Made by a program: the position numbers and the translations under genes. A stretch of 64,000 bases of DNA, from the NCBI GenBank assembly GCA_015075375.1, contig JABTUM010000003.1, positions 186,001-250,000 on the forward strand, written 5' to 3'. This DNA comes from Planctomycetota bacterium. Its GTDB lineage: Bacteria; Planctomycetota; SZUA-567; H5-PLA8. Positions within the stretch are counted from its first letter, which is position 1, and each line of letters begins with the position of its first letter. Positions 1 through 11,995 of the stretch are shown here, in pieces. The notes under the pieces are model-generated. The model made no database searches. It was not told the origin of the DNA and saw only the letters and a program-made list of their open reading frames with translations.

Positions 1-2346
<2,346 letters not shown>

Positions 2347-2441
2347 CTCCCTTTAACCGTCTCGATCGCTCGCTTCGCCATCCGCCTGAACCGGCCCCGC
2401 CCGAAGGGGGGCGCACGTCAAACCCGCCCCAACCGCCCTGC

Positions 2442-5400
2442 TTAGGTCGCCGCGCCGGCCTTCTTTTCCAGCCGGATGTTCAAGCCCAGCCCGCGGATTT
2501 CGTTGCACAGCACGTCGAAACTCACCGGCGTGCCGGGCTCCAGGTTGTTCTCGCCCTTCACCATCGATTCGTAAATCTTCGTGCGCCCTTCGACGTCGTC
2601 CGACTTCACCGTCAGCAGTTCCTGAAGGATGTTCGCCGCGCCGTACGCTTCGAGCGCCCAGACTTCCATTTCGCCGAAGCGCTGGCCGCCGCTGCGCGCC
2701 TTGCCGCCCAACGGCTGCTGCGTGATCAAGCTGTACGGGCCCGTCGCGCGAGCGTGGATCTTGTCGGCCACCAAATGGTGCAGCTTCAGCATGTACATCA
2801 TGCCCACGCACACCTTCTGGTCGAAGCGCTCGCCCGTCCGGCCGTCGTACAGCACCACCTTGCCGTCCCGAGGCAGGCCCGCCTGGACCATGCACTCGAC
2901 GATCTCTTCTTCCTTCGCGCCGTCGAAGACCGGCGTCACCGCCCGGAAGCCCATCTTGTCGCCCGCCCAGCCCAGATGGGTCTCCAGGATCTGGCCGAAA
3001 TTCATGCGCGACGGCACGCCCAGCGGATTGAGCACCATGCCGACCGTCGTTCCGTCTTCCAGGAACGGCATGTCTTCCTCGGGCAGGATGCAGCTCACCA
3101 CGCCCTTATTGCCGTGACGGCCGGCCATCTTGTCGCCCACCGAGAGGCGGCGCTTCACGGCCACGTACACCTTCACCAGTTCCAGCACGCCCGGCTGCAG
3201 TTCGTCGCCGCGCTTGAGCTTCCCGACTTTGCGCTCCATCTCCACTTCGTACACGCGCTTGCGCTTGTCGTACTGGTACGCCGTCATCCGCGCCTTGCGC
3301 CGCGTCGCCGGGTGCATCTCGATCTTGTTCAGGTCCAGCGCCGTATCGACCGCCAGGATGTCCTCCGGCGTGCCTTCCTTCGGCAGCTCGTAGCGCTGGC
3401 CCGTCTCCGAATTCGTCAGCTTCCCGCCCACGATCTCCTTCAGCGCCTCGAACTTCTCGCCGACGATCTTGGACATCGCGTCCTTGTATTCCGTCTCCAG
3501 CTTCTTGATCAGGCGGCGGTTTTCGGCGCGCTCTTCGTCGCCCGCCGGAGCCGCTCGCGTGAAGCGGTCCACCTGGATCACGTACCCTTCGACGCCCGGC
3601 TTCACTTCCAGCGAATCGTTCTTCACATCTTCGCCCGCCCGGCCGAAGATCGCGTGCAGCAGCTTCTCTTCGCTCGAGAGTTCGCTCTTCGACTTCGGCG
3701 CGATCTTGCCGACCAGGATGTCGCCGGGCCGCACCCGGGCGCCGACCCGGATCAGGCCCGCGTCGTCCAGGTTCTTCAACGCCGTCTCCGAGACGTTCGG
3801 GATGTCCCGCGTGATTTCTTCCCGGCCCAGCTTCGTCTCACGCACCTCGCAACTGAACTCTTCGATATGGATCGACGTGAAGACGTCCTCGCGCACGTAG
3901 CGCTCGCTGACCAGGATCGCGTCTTCGAAGTTGAACCCTTCCCAGCTCATGAACGCCACCAGCGCGTTCGAGCCCAGGGCCAGCTCCCCGTCGCGCGTCG
4001 CGGCGCCTTCCGTCAGCACCTGACCCGCCTCGACCTTGTCGCCGGTCTTCACGATCGGCTTCTGGTTCAGGCAGGTGCGCTCGTTGAGCCCGAAGTACTT
4101 GCGCAGCGGATACGTCACCGTGTCGGCGTGGCCGCTGCCGTACTTCACCACCAGCTTCGAGCCGTCGGCGTATTCCACCGTGCCCGGCGCCTGCGCGCGG
4201 ACCATCATGCCCGTGTTGCGCGCGACGTTGCGCTCCATGCCCGTGCCCACCAGCGGCAACTGCGGGCGCACCAGCGGCACCGCCTGGCGCTGCATGTTGC
4301 TGCCCATCAGCGCGCGGTTCGCGTCGTCGTGCTCCAAAAACGGCACCAGCGCCGCCGCAACGCCCACCAACTGCTGCGTCGAAACGTCCATCAGCGTCAC
4401 TTCGTCCAGCGCCACTTCGACGAACTCTTCGAGCTTGCGCGCCATCACCCGCTCGCGCGTGATCTTGCGCGTCTTCGGGTCCACCGGCACGTCGGCCTGC
4501 GCCACCGTGTGGTCGCGCTCTTCGTCCGCGCGCAGGAAGACCACCTCTTCGGTCACCACGCCCTTCTTCACCACGCGGTACGGCGTGACGATGAAGCCGT
4601 AATCGTTGATCGAGGCGTAAATGCCCAGCGAGACGATCAGCCCGATGTTCGCGCCTTCCGGCGTCTCGATCGGACAGATGCGGCCGTAGTGCGAAGGATG
4701 CACGTCGCGGACTTCGAAGCCCGCACGCTTACGGTTCAAGCCGCCAGGCCCCAGCGCGCTCAAGCGCCGTTCGTGCGTGAGCTGCGAGAGCGGGTTCGAC
4801 TGGTCGACGACCTGCAAAAGCTCGCCGCGCGCGAAGAAGTACTCGATCGCGCTCGATACCGTCTGGCTGTTGATCAGCGTGCGCGGAGACATCTCGCCGG
4901 CGTCCTTCAAACTCATCCGCTCGCGGACGCTGCGGCGCAGCTTCACCATGCCCTTGCGGAACTCGTCCATCACCAGGTCTTTGATCGTCCGGGCGCGGCG
5001 GTTTTCCAGGTGGTCGATGTCGTCCACCTTGCCCACCGCCTGGCGCAGGTCGATGATGTACTTCAGGATGTACAGGTAATCCTCGGCCGTCAGCACCACG
5101 TGGTCGTCGCTGATCCCGTGGTTGAACTTGCGGTTCAGGCGGAAGCGGCCGATGCGGCCGAAGTTGTAGCGCTTGTCGTCGAAGAAAAGCTCGTTGAACA
5201 GTTCGAGCGCCTTCTCCTTCTGCGGCGGGTTGCCCGGGCGCATCCGCGTGTAAATGTGCAGGATCGCCTCTTCGTGGCTCTCGCAGGTGTCGGCCGCCAG
5301 CGTGGTGAGGATCAGCTCGTCCTTCGGCTTCGTGACGACTTCCAGTTCCTTCACCTTCAGGCCGCGGATCGTCTCCACGATCTCTTCGGTCAACTGCGTG

Positions 5401-6146
5401 AGGCACTTCACCACCACCTCGCCGCTTTCCGGATCCGCGACGTCGTGGCACAGCCAGGCGCCCTTCAGCTTCTCGGTTTTGCCCGAGAGCGAAACCGTCT
5501 CGACGTCCAGGAAGGCCTTGAGAATCGCGTTGGTGCTCCCGAACTTCGGCGAAAGCGCGCGCAGGAACGTCGTCCCGCAGATCTTGCCCGAGCGGTCGAT
5601 GCGCAGCGAAAGCACGTCCTTGCTCGTCACCTCGACCTGAATCCAGCTCCCGCGCTCCGGAATGATCCGGCAGCCGTGCAGGCGCTTGCCGCTGGGATGG
5701 ATCGTCTCGGAGAAGTCCGCGCCCGGGCTGCGCTGAAGCTGCGTCACGATCGCGCGCTCCGCGCCATTGACGATGAACTCGCCCCCGCCCAGCATGTGCG
5801 GCACCGTCCCGAGGTACACGTCTTCCTCGATCACGTCCTCGGCGCGCTTAAGCCGGCACTTGATCTTCAACGGAGCGCCGAAGGTGAGCCCCAGCGCGCG
5901 GCATTCGTCCGGCGTATGCCGCGGCTCGCCCAAATCGTACTCCACGTATTCCAGCGAGATCGTCTCGTCGTACGAGAAGATCGGGAAGACCTCGCGGAAG
6001 ATCGCTTCCAGCCCATCGTTCTTCCGCTCGTTGGGCAGCACCTCTTCCTGCAGGAACTCGTGGTAGAACTTGCGCTGCGTCTCGCAGAGGTCCGGGACCG
6101 CGAATTCCTTGTTCTGCATGCTGTGGCCGAAGTAGCGGATTTCCAT
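2442..6146 (-). CDS. rpoB: RNA polymerase subunit beta
   Basis: The 1,234-residue beta subunit of RNA polymerase, the rifampicin target that forms the other half of the active-site cleft. Recognisable stretches include FFARGELLQVVDQSNPLSQL, RRLSALGPGGL and IETPEGANIGLI in the rifampicin region, GDKMAGRHGNKG in the catalytic region, and the C-terminal GGQRFGEMEVWALEAYGAA segment that contacts beta'. I chose the ATG at 6146 (MEIRYFGHSM) because the frame upstream of it is low-complexity, Arg/Pro-rich and unlike RpoB, and an AAGGAA ribosome binding site lies about 10 nt before it. The gene sits 502 bp after rplL, an unusually long rplL-rpoB spacer, and 95 bp before rpoC. Confidence 0.98.
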   Translation of the reverse strand: MEIRYFGHSMQNKEFAVPDLCETQRKFYHEFLQEEVLPNERKNDGLEAIFREVFPIFSYDETISLEYVEYDLGEPRHTPDECRALGLTFGAPLKIKCRLKRAEDVIEEDVYLGTVPHMLGGGEFIVNGAERAIVTQLQRSPGADFSETIHPSGKRLHGCRIIPERGSWIQVEVTSKDVLSLRIDRSGKICGTTFLRALSPKFGSTNAILKAFLDVETVSLSGKTEKLKGAWLCHDVADPESGEVVVKCLTQLTEEIVETIRGLKVKELEVVTKPKDELILTTLAADTCESHEEAILHIYTRMRPGNPPQKEKALELFNELFFDDKRYNFGRIGRFRLNRKFNHGISDDHVVLTAEDYLYILKYIIDLRQAVGKVDDIDHLENRRARTIKDLVMDEFRKGMVKLRRSVRERMSLKDAGEMSPRTLINSQTVSSAIEYFFARGELLQVVDQSNPLSQLTHERRLSALGPGGLNRKRAGFEVRDVHPSHYGRICPIETPEGANIGLIVSLGIYASINDYGFIVTPYRVVKKGVVTEEVVFLRADEERDHTVAQADVPVDPKTRKITRERVMARKLEEFVEVALDEVTLMDVSTQQLVGVAAALVPFLEHDDANRALMGSNMQRQAVPLVRPQLPLVGTGMERNVARNTGMMVRAQAPGTVEYADGSKLVVKYGSGHADTVTYPLRKYFGLNERTCLNQKPIVKTGDKVEAGQVLTEGAATRDGELALGSNALVAFMSWEGFNFEDAILVSERYVREDVFTSIHIEEFSCEVRETKLGREEITRDIPNVSETALKNLDDAGLIRVGARVRPGDILVGKIAPKSKSELSSEEKLLHAIFGRAGEDVKNDSLEVKPGVEGYVIQVDRFTRAAPAGDEERAENRRLIKKLETEYKDAMSKIVGEKFEALKEIVGGKLTNSETGQRYELPKEGTPEDILAVDTALDLNKIEMHPATRRKARMTAYQYDKRKRVYEVEMERKVGKLKRGDELQPGVLELVKVYVAVKRRLSVGDKMAGRHGNKGVVSCILPEEDMPFLEDGTTVGMVLNPLGVPSRMNFGQILETHLGWAGDKMGFRAVTPVFDGAKEEEIVECMVQAGLPRDGKVVLYDGRTGERFDQKVCVGMMYMLKLHHLVADKIHARATGPYSLITQQPLGGKARSGGQRFGEMEVWALEAYGAANILQELLTVKSDDVEGRTKIYESMVKGENNLEPGTPVSFDVLCNEIRGLGLNIRLEKKAGAAT

Positions 6147-6592
6147 GAGCGGCGATTCCTTATGCGGGCGCGGCCAAAGGGCGCAGGCCCGGTGTCCCGA
6201 ATGCAAAGTCGTATCGTTGCGATCGATCCGGACGACCCCGCGCCGCACACCCGCCGCCCGGCGAACGCAAGTCCCCTGCATCCGGCTGGGGAACTCCCGC
6301 TTCGCCCGGCTCGCGACTGCGCCGCGCTTCCGGAACGTCCAACTCAAACGCCCTTTCCGGCCGCGGGATAGCCCGCACCGAAAACGGCGCCACCTGGAGC
6401 CGGTACGCTTTCCGCTCCTGTGGAGCGGCTCGCGCACGGCGAGGAGGTCCCCCTGAGGGTTTGGGCCTACGACGTCCGCGGGGGGACCCGCATGCACGGA
6501 CGCCCATCAGCCCCTTGGAAAAGCGTTTCCGCGATACGCCTGCGCCCAACGTCCGGCACCAGGCGAAGCGCGGAAGCGCTCTTCATACGTAC
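6147..6592. other. long rplL-rpoB spacer with no convincing gene
   Basis: This GC-rich spacer of about 450 bp separates the rplL hairpin from rpoB. Both strands have long open frames, but they translate to Arg/Pro/Gly-rich sequence with no recognisable domain and no good ribosome binding site. In many bacteria this position holds the rplL-rpoB attenuator and RNA-processing region. Apart from the hairpin at its upstream end I see no defined element. Confidence 0.5.
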
Positions 6593-6624
6593 GGCGCGCG
6601 GGAGCCCGAAAGCTCCCGCGCGCC
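6593..6624 (-). terminator. perfect 13-bp hairpin after rplL (attenuator-like, no U-tract)
   Basis: The arms GGCGCGCGGGAGC and GCTCCCGCGCGCC pair perfectly around a 6-nt loop, starting 24 nt after the rplL stop codon. No run of U follows on the minus-strand transcript, so it is not a textbook intrinsic terminator. By analogy with the attenuator or RNase III site between rplL and rpoB in enterobacteria, it could reduce read-through into rpoBC or be a processing site. The structure is seen directly; the role is inferred. Confidence 0.55.
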
Positions 6625-6648
6625 TTCATCCGTTCAACGAATCAGGAC

Positions 6649-7068
6649 TTACTTCAACTCGATCGACGCGCCGGCCGCTTCGAGCTTTTCCTTCATCGTG
6701 TTCGCATCTTCGGTCGGTACGCCGTTCTTGACCGGCTGCGGAGCCTTGTCCACCAGGTCCTTGGCTTCCTTCAAGCCCAAGCCCGTCAGCTCGCGCACGA
6801 CCTTGATGACCGCGATCTTCTTGGTCTGGTCGGCCACCTTCGAGAGGATGACGTCGTACGCCGTCTTCTCTTCGGCCGCCGCCGCTCCGCCACCGCCGCC
6901 ACCGCCGCCGCCGCCCGCAGCCACCATCACCGCGCCGCCCGCAGCCGCTTCGATGCCGTGCGCATCCTTCAAGTAGTCCGACAACGCCTTCGCCTGCAAC
7001 AGGCTCAGCGCCACGATCTTGTCACCCAGCTCTTTGATCTCGGCCGGATATTCCTTAGCTTCCGACAT
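6649..7068 (-). CDS. rplL: 50S ribosomal protein L7/L12
   Basis: L7/L12 forms the ribosomal stalk dimers that recruit translation GTPases such as EF-Tu and EF-G. The 139-residue protein has the N-terminal dimerisation and L10-binding helices, then a flexible hinge, then the globular C-terminal domain (KKIAVIKVVRELTGLGLKEA, the factor-binding face). The hinge is unusual: it carries about ten consecutive glycines encoded by a GGC/GGT-type tract near 6888-6917, where most family members have an Ala/Gly/Pro mix. An AGGAGGTAGGAG ribosome binding site precedes the ATG. It lies 226 bp after rplJ and probably has its own promoter. Confidence 0.97.
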   Translation of the reverse strand: MSEAKEYPAEIKELGDKIVALSLLQAKALSDYLKDAHGIEAAAGGAVMVAAGGGGGGGGGGAAAAEEKTAYDVILSKVADQTKKIAVIKVVRELTGLGLKEAKDLVDKAPQPVKNGVPTEDANTMKEKLEAAGASIELK

Positions 7069-7189
7069 CGCTCCTACCTCCTGCTACCCAACACGTACTC
7101 GTGTCTGGTGGTGGCGCCTTTTGGGCGGGCGGGCCTGTTGCACCTGCGCAGGGCCGTTAGCAGACCTGCCGCCTCACAAAAGAGCAAAA

Positions 7190-7218
7190 AGTAAACACCC
7201 TCGGCCCTGCGTTGTCAA
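7190..7218 (-). promoter_or_regulatory. sigma70-like promoter in front of rplL
   Basis: On the minus strand a perfect -35 box TTGACA (7218-7213) is followed after exactly 17 nt by TTTACT (7195-7190), a 4/6 match to the -10 consensus. It lies in the 226-bp rplJ-rplL spacer and would start transcription about 110 nt before the rplL start codon, so rplL and rpoBC can be expressed independently of rplKAJ. Confidence 0.6.
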
Positions 7219-7294
7219 GCTCATCCGAGCGCTCGCCGCACCACGCGCGGCCGCTCATCCTGCCACAAACCCAAATCCAGATGCACCTTGCGAA

Positions 7295-7873
7295 TTAAGC
7301 CGCGGTGCCTTCTTTTTCTTTCTTTTCCACCAAGGCCTTGATCTGGCCGGCCAATGTGCGGCCCGGACCCAGTACCACGCCCACCAGCTTGCGGCCCGGA
7401 CCTTGAATCTGGCCCGAGACCTCGGCGAGCTGCTCCGGCTTCGACTTCGAGCGCGCCAGCTCTTTGACCGCCTTGGCGTCCAGCGCCTTGCCTTCCAGCA
7501 AGCCGCCGACGATCTTCAGTTTCTTGTCGAACTTCTTGACCAACTCGACCGCCAGCTTCGCGGCCATCACCGGGTCTTCGGCTTCGATGATCGCCGTCTG
7601 GCCGTCGAAGAGCTTCTCGACGTCCTCCACGCCCAGCTCGCGGAACGCCTGCATGGAGAGCCGGCTGCGCACGACCCGGAGCTTCAAGCCCTTCTCGCCC
7701 AAACCGTTGCGCACTTCCACGGTCTCTTCGCTGTTCAGACCCAAGTTGCTGATCATCACCAAGTTGGTGACGCTCGAGAAACGGGTCTTGACCTCCTCCT
7801 TAAGGAGTCGGTTGATCCGGTTGGGCACGTCCGCGCCTTTCGGGCGCTGATCCTTCGGCCGCTTGTCCGCCAT
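7295..7873 (-). CDS. rplJ: 50S ribosomal protein L10
   Basis: L10 anchors the L7/L12 dimers to the large subunit at the base of the stalk. The 192-residue protein shows the L10 globular domain with NRLLKEEV at the N-terminus and a central segment ending in KKLKIVGGLLEGK. The C-terminal helix ALVEKKEKEG is where L12 dimers bind in the family. It starts at an ATG 45 bp after the rplA stop codon, so there is little room for the long L10-binding leader found in enterobacteria; any autoregulatory site would have to overlap rplA. The arrangement rplK-rplA-rplJ-rplL is standard. Confidence 0.95.
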   Translation of the reverse strand: MADKRPKDQRPKGADVPNRINRLLKEEVKTRFSSVTNLVMISNLGLNSEETVEVRNGLGEKGLKLRVVRSRLSMQAFRELGVEDVEKLFDGQTAIIEAEDPVMAAKLAVELVKKFDKKLKIVGGLLEGKALDAKAVKELARSKSKPEQLAEVSGQIQGPGRKLVGVVLGPGRTLAGQIKALVEKKEKEGTAA

Positions 7874-7918
7874 GACCTCACCTCGTCTTTAAAAAAGTTC
7901 CCTTATCCGAACGTACCG

Positions 7919-8620
7919 TCAGACCTCGATCTTGAGGCCCGGGCCCATCGTGCTGGTCAGGTGAATCCGGTCGATGTAGCTGCCCTTGACGGTCGGCGGC
8001 CGGATCGCTCGGATGTGTTCCACCATCGCCTTAACGTTGTCGGCCAAGTCTTCCTTGCTGAAGCTCAGCTTGCCGATCGAAATGTGCAGGTTGCCGAACG
8101 TGTCGTTGCGGTATTCGATCTTGCCGGCCTTGAACTCCTTGACGGCCTGAATGATGTTCGGCGTCACGGTGCCGGATTTGGGGCTGGGCATCAGGCCCTT
8201 AGGACCGAGCACGCGGCCCAGGCGGCCGACGTAGCGCATCGTCGCGGGATGCGCGATCGCCACGTCGAAGTCCAGCCAGCCGTCGTTGACCCGCTTGGCC
8301 AGGTCCTCGCCGCCCGCCTCGACGGCGCCGGCCTTCTTGGCCTCCTCGGCCAAGGCGCCGTCAGCGAAACAGATCACGCGCAGCGACTTACCCGTACCTT
8401 TGGGCAGCGAGAACGAACCGCGCACCAACTGGTCGGCTTGCTTGGGGTCGATGGTCAGCTTGATCGCCAGGTCGACCGTCTCGTCGAACTTACACTTCTT
8501 CGAGCCGCCCTTGAGAATTCCAAGCGCATCGTCGAGCGAATACAGCTTGTCCTTCTCGACCTTGCTCGTCAGTTCGCGAAACCGGCGCGACGGCTTATAC
8601 ACGCCTACCTTGCGGGGCAT
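7919..8620 (-). CDS. rplA: 50S ribosomal protein L1
   Basis: L1 forms the mobile L1 stalk that helps release deacylated tRNA; in many bacteria it represses its own operon by binding the rplK-rplA mRNA. The 233-residue length is typical. Family signatures are visible: VDLAIKLTIDPKQADQLVRG near the N-terminus, then GPKGLMPSPKSGTV, and the closing FSKEDLADNV with PPTVKGSYI. The ATG at 8620 begins MPRKVGVYKP and is preceded by GGAGGTGAAGA, a strong ribosome binding site. A 141-bp spacer separates it from rplK. Confidence 0.97.
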   Translation of the reverse strand: MPRKVGVYKPSRRFRELTSKVEKDKLYSLDDALGILKGGSKKCKFDETVDLAIKLTIDPKQADQLVRGSFSLPKGTGKSLRVICFADGALAEEAKKAGAVEAGGEDLAKRVNDGWLDFDVAIAHPATMRYVGRLGRVLGPKGLMPSPKSGTVTPNIIQAVKEFKAGKIEYRNDTFGNLHISIGKLSFSKEDLADNVKAMVEHIRAIRPPTVKGSYIDRIHLTSTMGPGLKIEV

Positions 8621-8761
8621 TCTTCACCTCCGGAGTCCGTTCGGGCGGCCCATCCGCGGCGTGCGGCGAGCTCCACCCTCCTCCAACCTCTTTGGGTTGT
8701 CTGCTGCCGACCCGCCGCCACGAGCGGCCGGCCTTACGTCCTGCGTCCTCGAGTGCCCGTA

Positions 8762-9184
8762 CTACTCGCAGTCGACGCCCATGCTGCGCGCCGTACCCTT
8801 CACCAGCCGGCACGCCGCGTCGAGGTTGCGCGTGTTCAGGTCCTTGATCTTCTGTTCGGCGATCTTCTTGACCTGCGCGGAACTCAGCTTGCCGACCTTC
8901 TCCTTATTCGGCACGCCGCTGCCTTTCTCCGCGCCAAGCTCCTGAAGGATCAACGCCGAAACCGGCGGTTCCTTGTAGAGCAGGTCGATCGACTTGTCCT
9001 GGTACACGGTCACGATCACCGGGATCTTCACGCCCTTCTTCTTCGCCGTATCGGCGTTGAAGCGCTTGACGAAGTCGCCGATGTTCACGCCGTGCTGCGA
9101 AAGAGCCGGGCCCACGGGCGGGGCCGGATTGGCCGAACCGCCGGGACACTGCAGCTTCACCTTCGCTATGATTTGCTTCGCCAT
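8762..9184 (-). CDS. rplK: 50S ribosomal protein L11
   Basis: L11 binds the GTPase-associated region of 23S rRNA and is needed for stringent-response sensing by RelA. The 140-residue length is normal. The N-terminal domain has the signature GGSANPAPPVGPALSQHGVN, and the C-terminal RNA-binding domain includes AEKGSGVPNKEKVGKLS. I took the ATG at 9184 (MAKQIIAKVK) because it matches the conserved family start; the open frame further upstream overlaps nusG. It lies 34 bp after nusG, consistent with a secE-nusG-rplK transcript. Confidence 0.97.
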   Translation of the reverse strand: MAKQIIAKVKLQCPGGSANPAPPVGPALSQHGVNIGDFVKRFNADTAKKKGVKIPVIVTVYQDKSIDLLYKEPPVSALILQELGAEKGSGVPNKEKVGKLSSAQVKKIAEQKIKDLNTRNLDAACRLVKGTARSMGVDCE

Positions 9185-9218
9185 CGTTCCACTCCCGGAC
9201 GCCCGCGAGGAGCCGTCC

Positions 9219-9773
9219 TCAGATCTTTTCGACCTTCCCGTACTCCAGTTCCACACCCGTGTCGCGCCCGAAGATGGAAACCTTGACCTTCAGCATCCAC
9301 TTGCTCGGGTCCACCGATTCCACGGTTCCGTCGAAGTTCTCGAACGAACCTTCCTTGATGCGCACCCGGTCGCCGGGCTGGAACTCCACCTTCGGCTTGG
9401 GCTTCTCCTTGCGCGCCTCGATGTCTTCCAGCACGCGCTGCACGTCCGCGGCGTCCAGAGGCGTGGGCTTCATGCGGTTGCCGCCTACGAACCCGCTGAT
9501 CCCCGGCGTCTCCATGATCGCGAACCAGACGCCCTCGGGCACCTCGCCTTCCTCGTTCGTTTCCATCTCGACGAGGATGTACCCCGGGAACATCTTCTGC
9601 TGGCTGACGCGCTTCTTGCCCTCGCGGATTTCCGAAACGTTCTCCGCCGGTACGATGATCTGCGACACGTACTTCTCATGCCCCTTGGCGCGCAAGCGCA
9701 TCTCGAGGCTTTCCTTGATCTTTTCTTCGCGCTCGGACTGCGCACGCAGCGCGTACCAGTATTTCCTAGCCAT
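9219..9773 (-). CDS. nusG: transcription termination/antitermination protein NusG
   Basis: NusG binds RNA polymerase and links it to Rho or to the leading ribosome. The 184-residue protein has the NGN domain at the N-terminus (KYWYALRAQSEREEKI, then FPGYILVEME near residue 65) and a C-terminal KOW domain (FQPGDRVRIKEGSFENFDG). I chose the ATG at 9773 (MARKYW) because it matches NusG proteins; the frame upstream translates in the secE region to unrelated sequence. It follows secE after 50 bp. Confidence 0.96.
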   Translation of the reverse strand: MARKYWYALRAQSEREEKIKESLEMRLRAKGHEKYVSQIIVPAENVSEIREGKKRVSQQKMFPGYILVEMETNEEGEVPEGVWFAIMETPGISGFVGGNRMKPTPLDAADVQRVLEDIEARKEKPKPKVEFQPGDRVRIKEGSFENFDGTVESVDPSKWMLKVKVSIFGRDTGVELEYGKVEKI

Positions 9774-9823
9774 CCCTAATGCGCCGTCCTTATCGCTCGC
9801 GCCGGTCCGAATGCCGCATCGCC

Positions 9824-10384
9824 CTACGGCTGATAGAACATCCAATGCGTGGTCAAGTTCAGCACGTAATCCACTAAGAAAATGTACACCGTCAGCGCAA
9901 AGGTCACGATCAGGATCACGTACGTGATCCCCCAGACCTGCGTCTCCGGCTTGAACCACGGCGTGATGTTCGGCCACGTCACCTTGCGCAATTCGCCGTC
10001 CGTCTGCACCAGGAACTCCGCGGTGCGCGGCCGGCAGTAAATCACGTGGTACGCCGCCAGCAACATCAAACCGAAAACCAGCACCGCCCCGCCCGTACCC
10101 ACCAACTGCACGCCGCCCGGCGAACGGGACCAATCCAGCAATCCGCCCAAGCCAATCGCGTCCAGCATGCGCAAGCCCAGGTTACGCAAAAACGTCCAGC
10201 CGTAGTACCAATGATGCGCCGAGTACAGGCCAAAGGCGCCGGCCATCCCGAACGAACCCAAGCGCGTCAACGTCCCTTCGCCGGGCTTATGAACGCTCAA
10301 CGCCCCGGCGCTCGGCGCTGCGGGCGAACCCGAGCCGGACGCGGAAGGCGATACGCTCTTTTTTTCGGACACGGCCGTAGCCAT
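9824..10384 (-). CDS. secE: preprotein translocase subunit SecE, extended form
   Basis: SecE is the small membrane subunit that clamps the SecY channel. The conserved cytoplasmic motif ELRKVTWP, followed by a single long membrane segment (VWGITYVILIVTFALTVYIF), occupies the C-terminal third. The protein is 186 residues, about three times the single-span SecE of many bacteria. It has a Ser/Pro-rich head, an aromatic stretch around residues 40-75, and at least one extra membrane segment (TGGAVLVFGLMLLAAYHVIY). Long SecE forms are known in Planctomycetota, which supports the taxonomic guess. It precedes nusG and lies downstream of tRNA-Trp. Confidence 0.92.
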   Translation of the reverse strand: MATAVSEKKSVSPSASGSGSPAAPSAGALSVHKPGEGTLTRLGSFGMAGAFGLYSAHHWYYGWTFLRNLGLRMLDAIGLGGLLDWSRSPGGVQLVGTGGAVLVFGLMLLAAYHVIYCRPRTAEFLVQTDGELRKVTWPNITPWFKPETQVWGITYVILIVTFALTVYIFLVDYVLNLTTHWMFYQP

Positions 10385-10458
10385 CGCCTCTTGTAGTGCC
10401 CCCGGTTGTTCCGCCGCGATCCCAACGAACCGCCGCGGACCCAGCTCTTTCTTAACGT

Positions 10459-10488
10459 CCGGCCCCGCGCTCGCGGGCGCGGGGCCGG
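10459..10488. promoter_or_regulatory. perfect 12-bp hairpin in the secE leader
   Basis: The arms CCGGCCCCGCGC and GCGCGGGGCCGG pair perfectly across a 6-nt loop, between tRNA-Trp and secE. There is no flanking U-tract on either strand, so it is more likely a processing or stabilising structure, or a Rho-independent-like pause, than a strong terminator. The role is inferred. Confidence 0.45.
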
Positions 10489-10580
10489 TAAGAACCTGCT
10501 CATTCCAAGCCGATCCGCATGCACCGCGCGAACCGGGTCCGCCGCCGTCCTGTCTTACGCCTCGGGTGCGGGAGTCCGGT

Positions 10581-10656
10581 TGGCAGGAGCGGAGGGACTT
10601 GAACCCCCAACCGCTGGTTTTGGAAACCAGTGCTCTACCAATTGAGCTACGCTCCT
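10581..10656 (-). tRNA. tRNA-Trp (anticodon CCA)
   Basis: A 76-nt tRNA with the 3' CCA encoded (10583-10581). The acceptor arm begins AGGAGCG, the D-arm is AGCTCAATTGGTAGAGC, the anticodon loop is TTCCAAA with anticodon CCA, and the T-arm contains GGTTCAAGTCC. The discriminator base is G, as usual for tRNA-Trp. It sits between tuf and secE, the same position as in many bacteria. Confidence 0.96.
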
Positions 10657-10683
10657 AGCACCCGGTCCGCCGCCAGAGGTCCA

Positions 10684-10704
10684 GGCGGCCCGCTACAGGC
10701 CGCC
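10684..10704 (-). terminator. 7-bp GC hairpin between tuf and tRNA-Trp
   Basis: The arms GGCGGCC and GGCCGCC flank a 7-nt loop 18 nt after the tuf stop codon. No U-run follows, so it may act as a tRNA-processing or mRNA 3'-end stabilising structure rather than a full terminator. Confidence 0.4.
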
Positions 10705-10721
10705 CGCCCGAGCGGCGTTCC

Positions 10722-11942
<1,221 letters not shown>

Positions 11943-11995
11943 CGCTGTGCCTTTCCTCTCCCTCTTCGATCCAGCCAACCGGTTAAAGGCAAAAA

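Noticed and set aside
2754..6371. Very long open frame on the plus strand opposite rpoB
   Set aside because: His/Arg/Ala-rich antisense shadow of rpoB, caused by high GC at codon third positions; no recognisable domain.
6160..6549. Open frame of 129 codons on the minus strand between rplL and rpoB
   Set aside because: Arg/Pro/Gly-rich translation with no domain, no ribosome binding site and an overlapping equally long frame on the other strand, as expected from GC-rich non-coding DNA.
6888..6917. Simple repeat of CCG/CCA triplets that could be read as a microsatellite
   Set aside because: It is the glycine hinge of rplL in frame, so it is reported with that gene rather than as an independent repeat.
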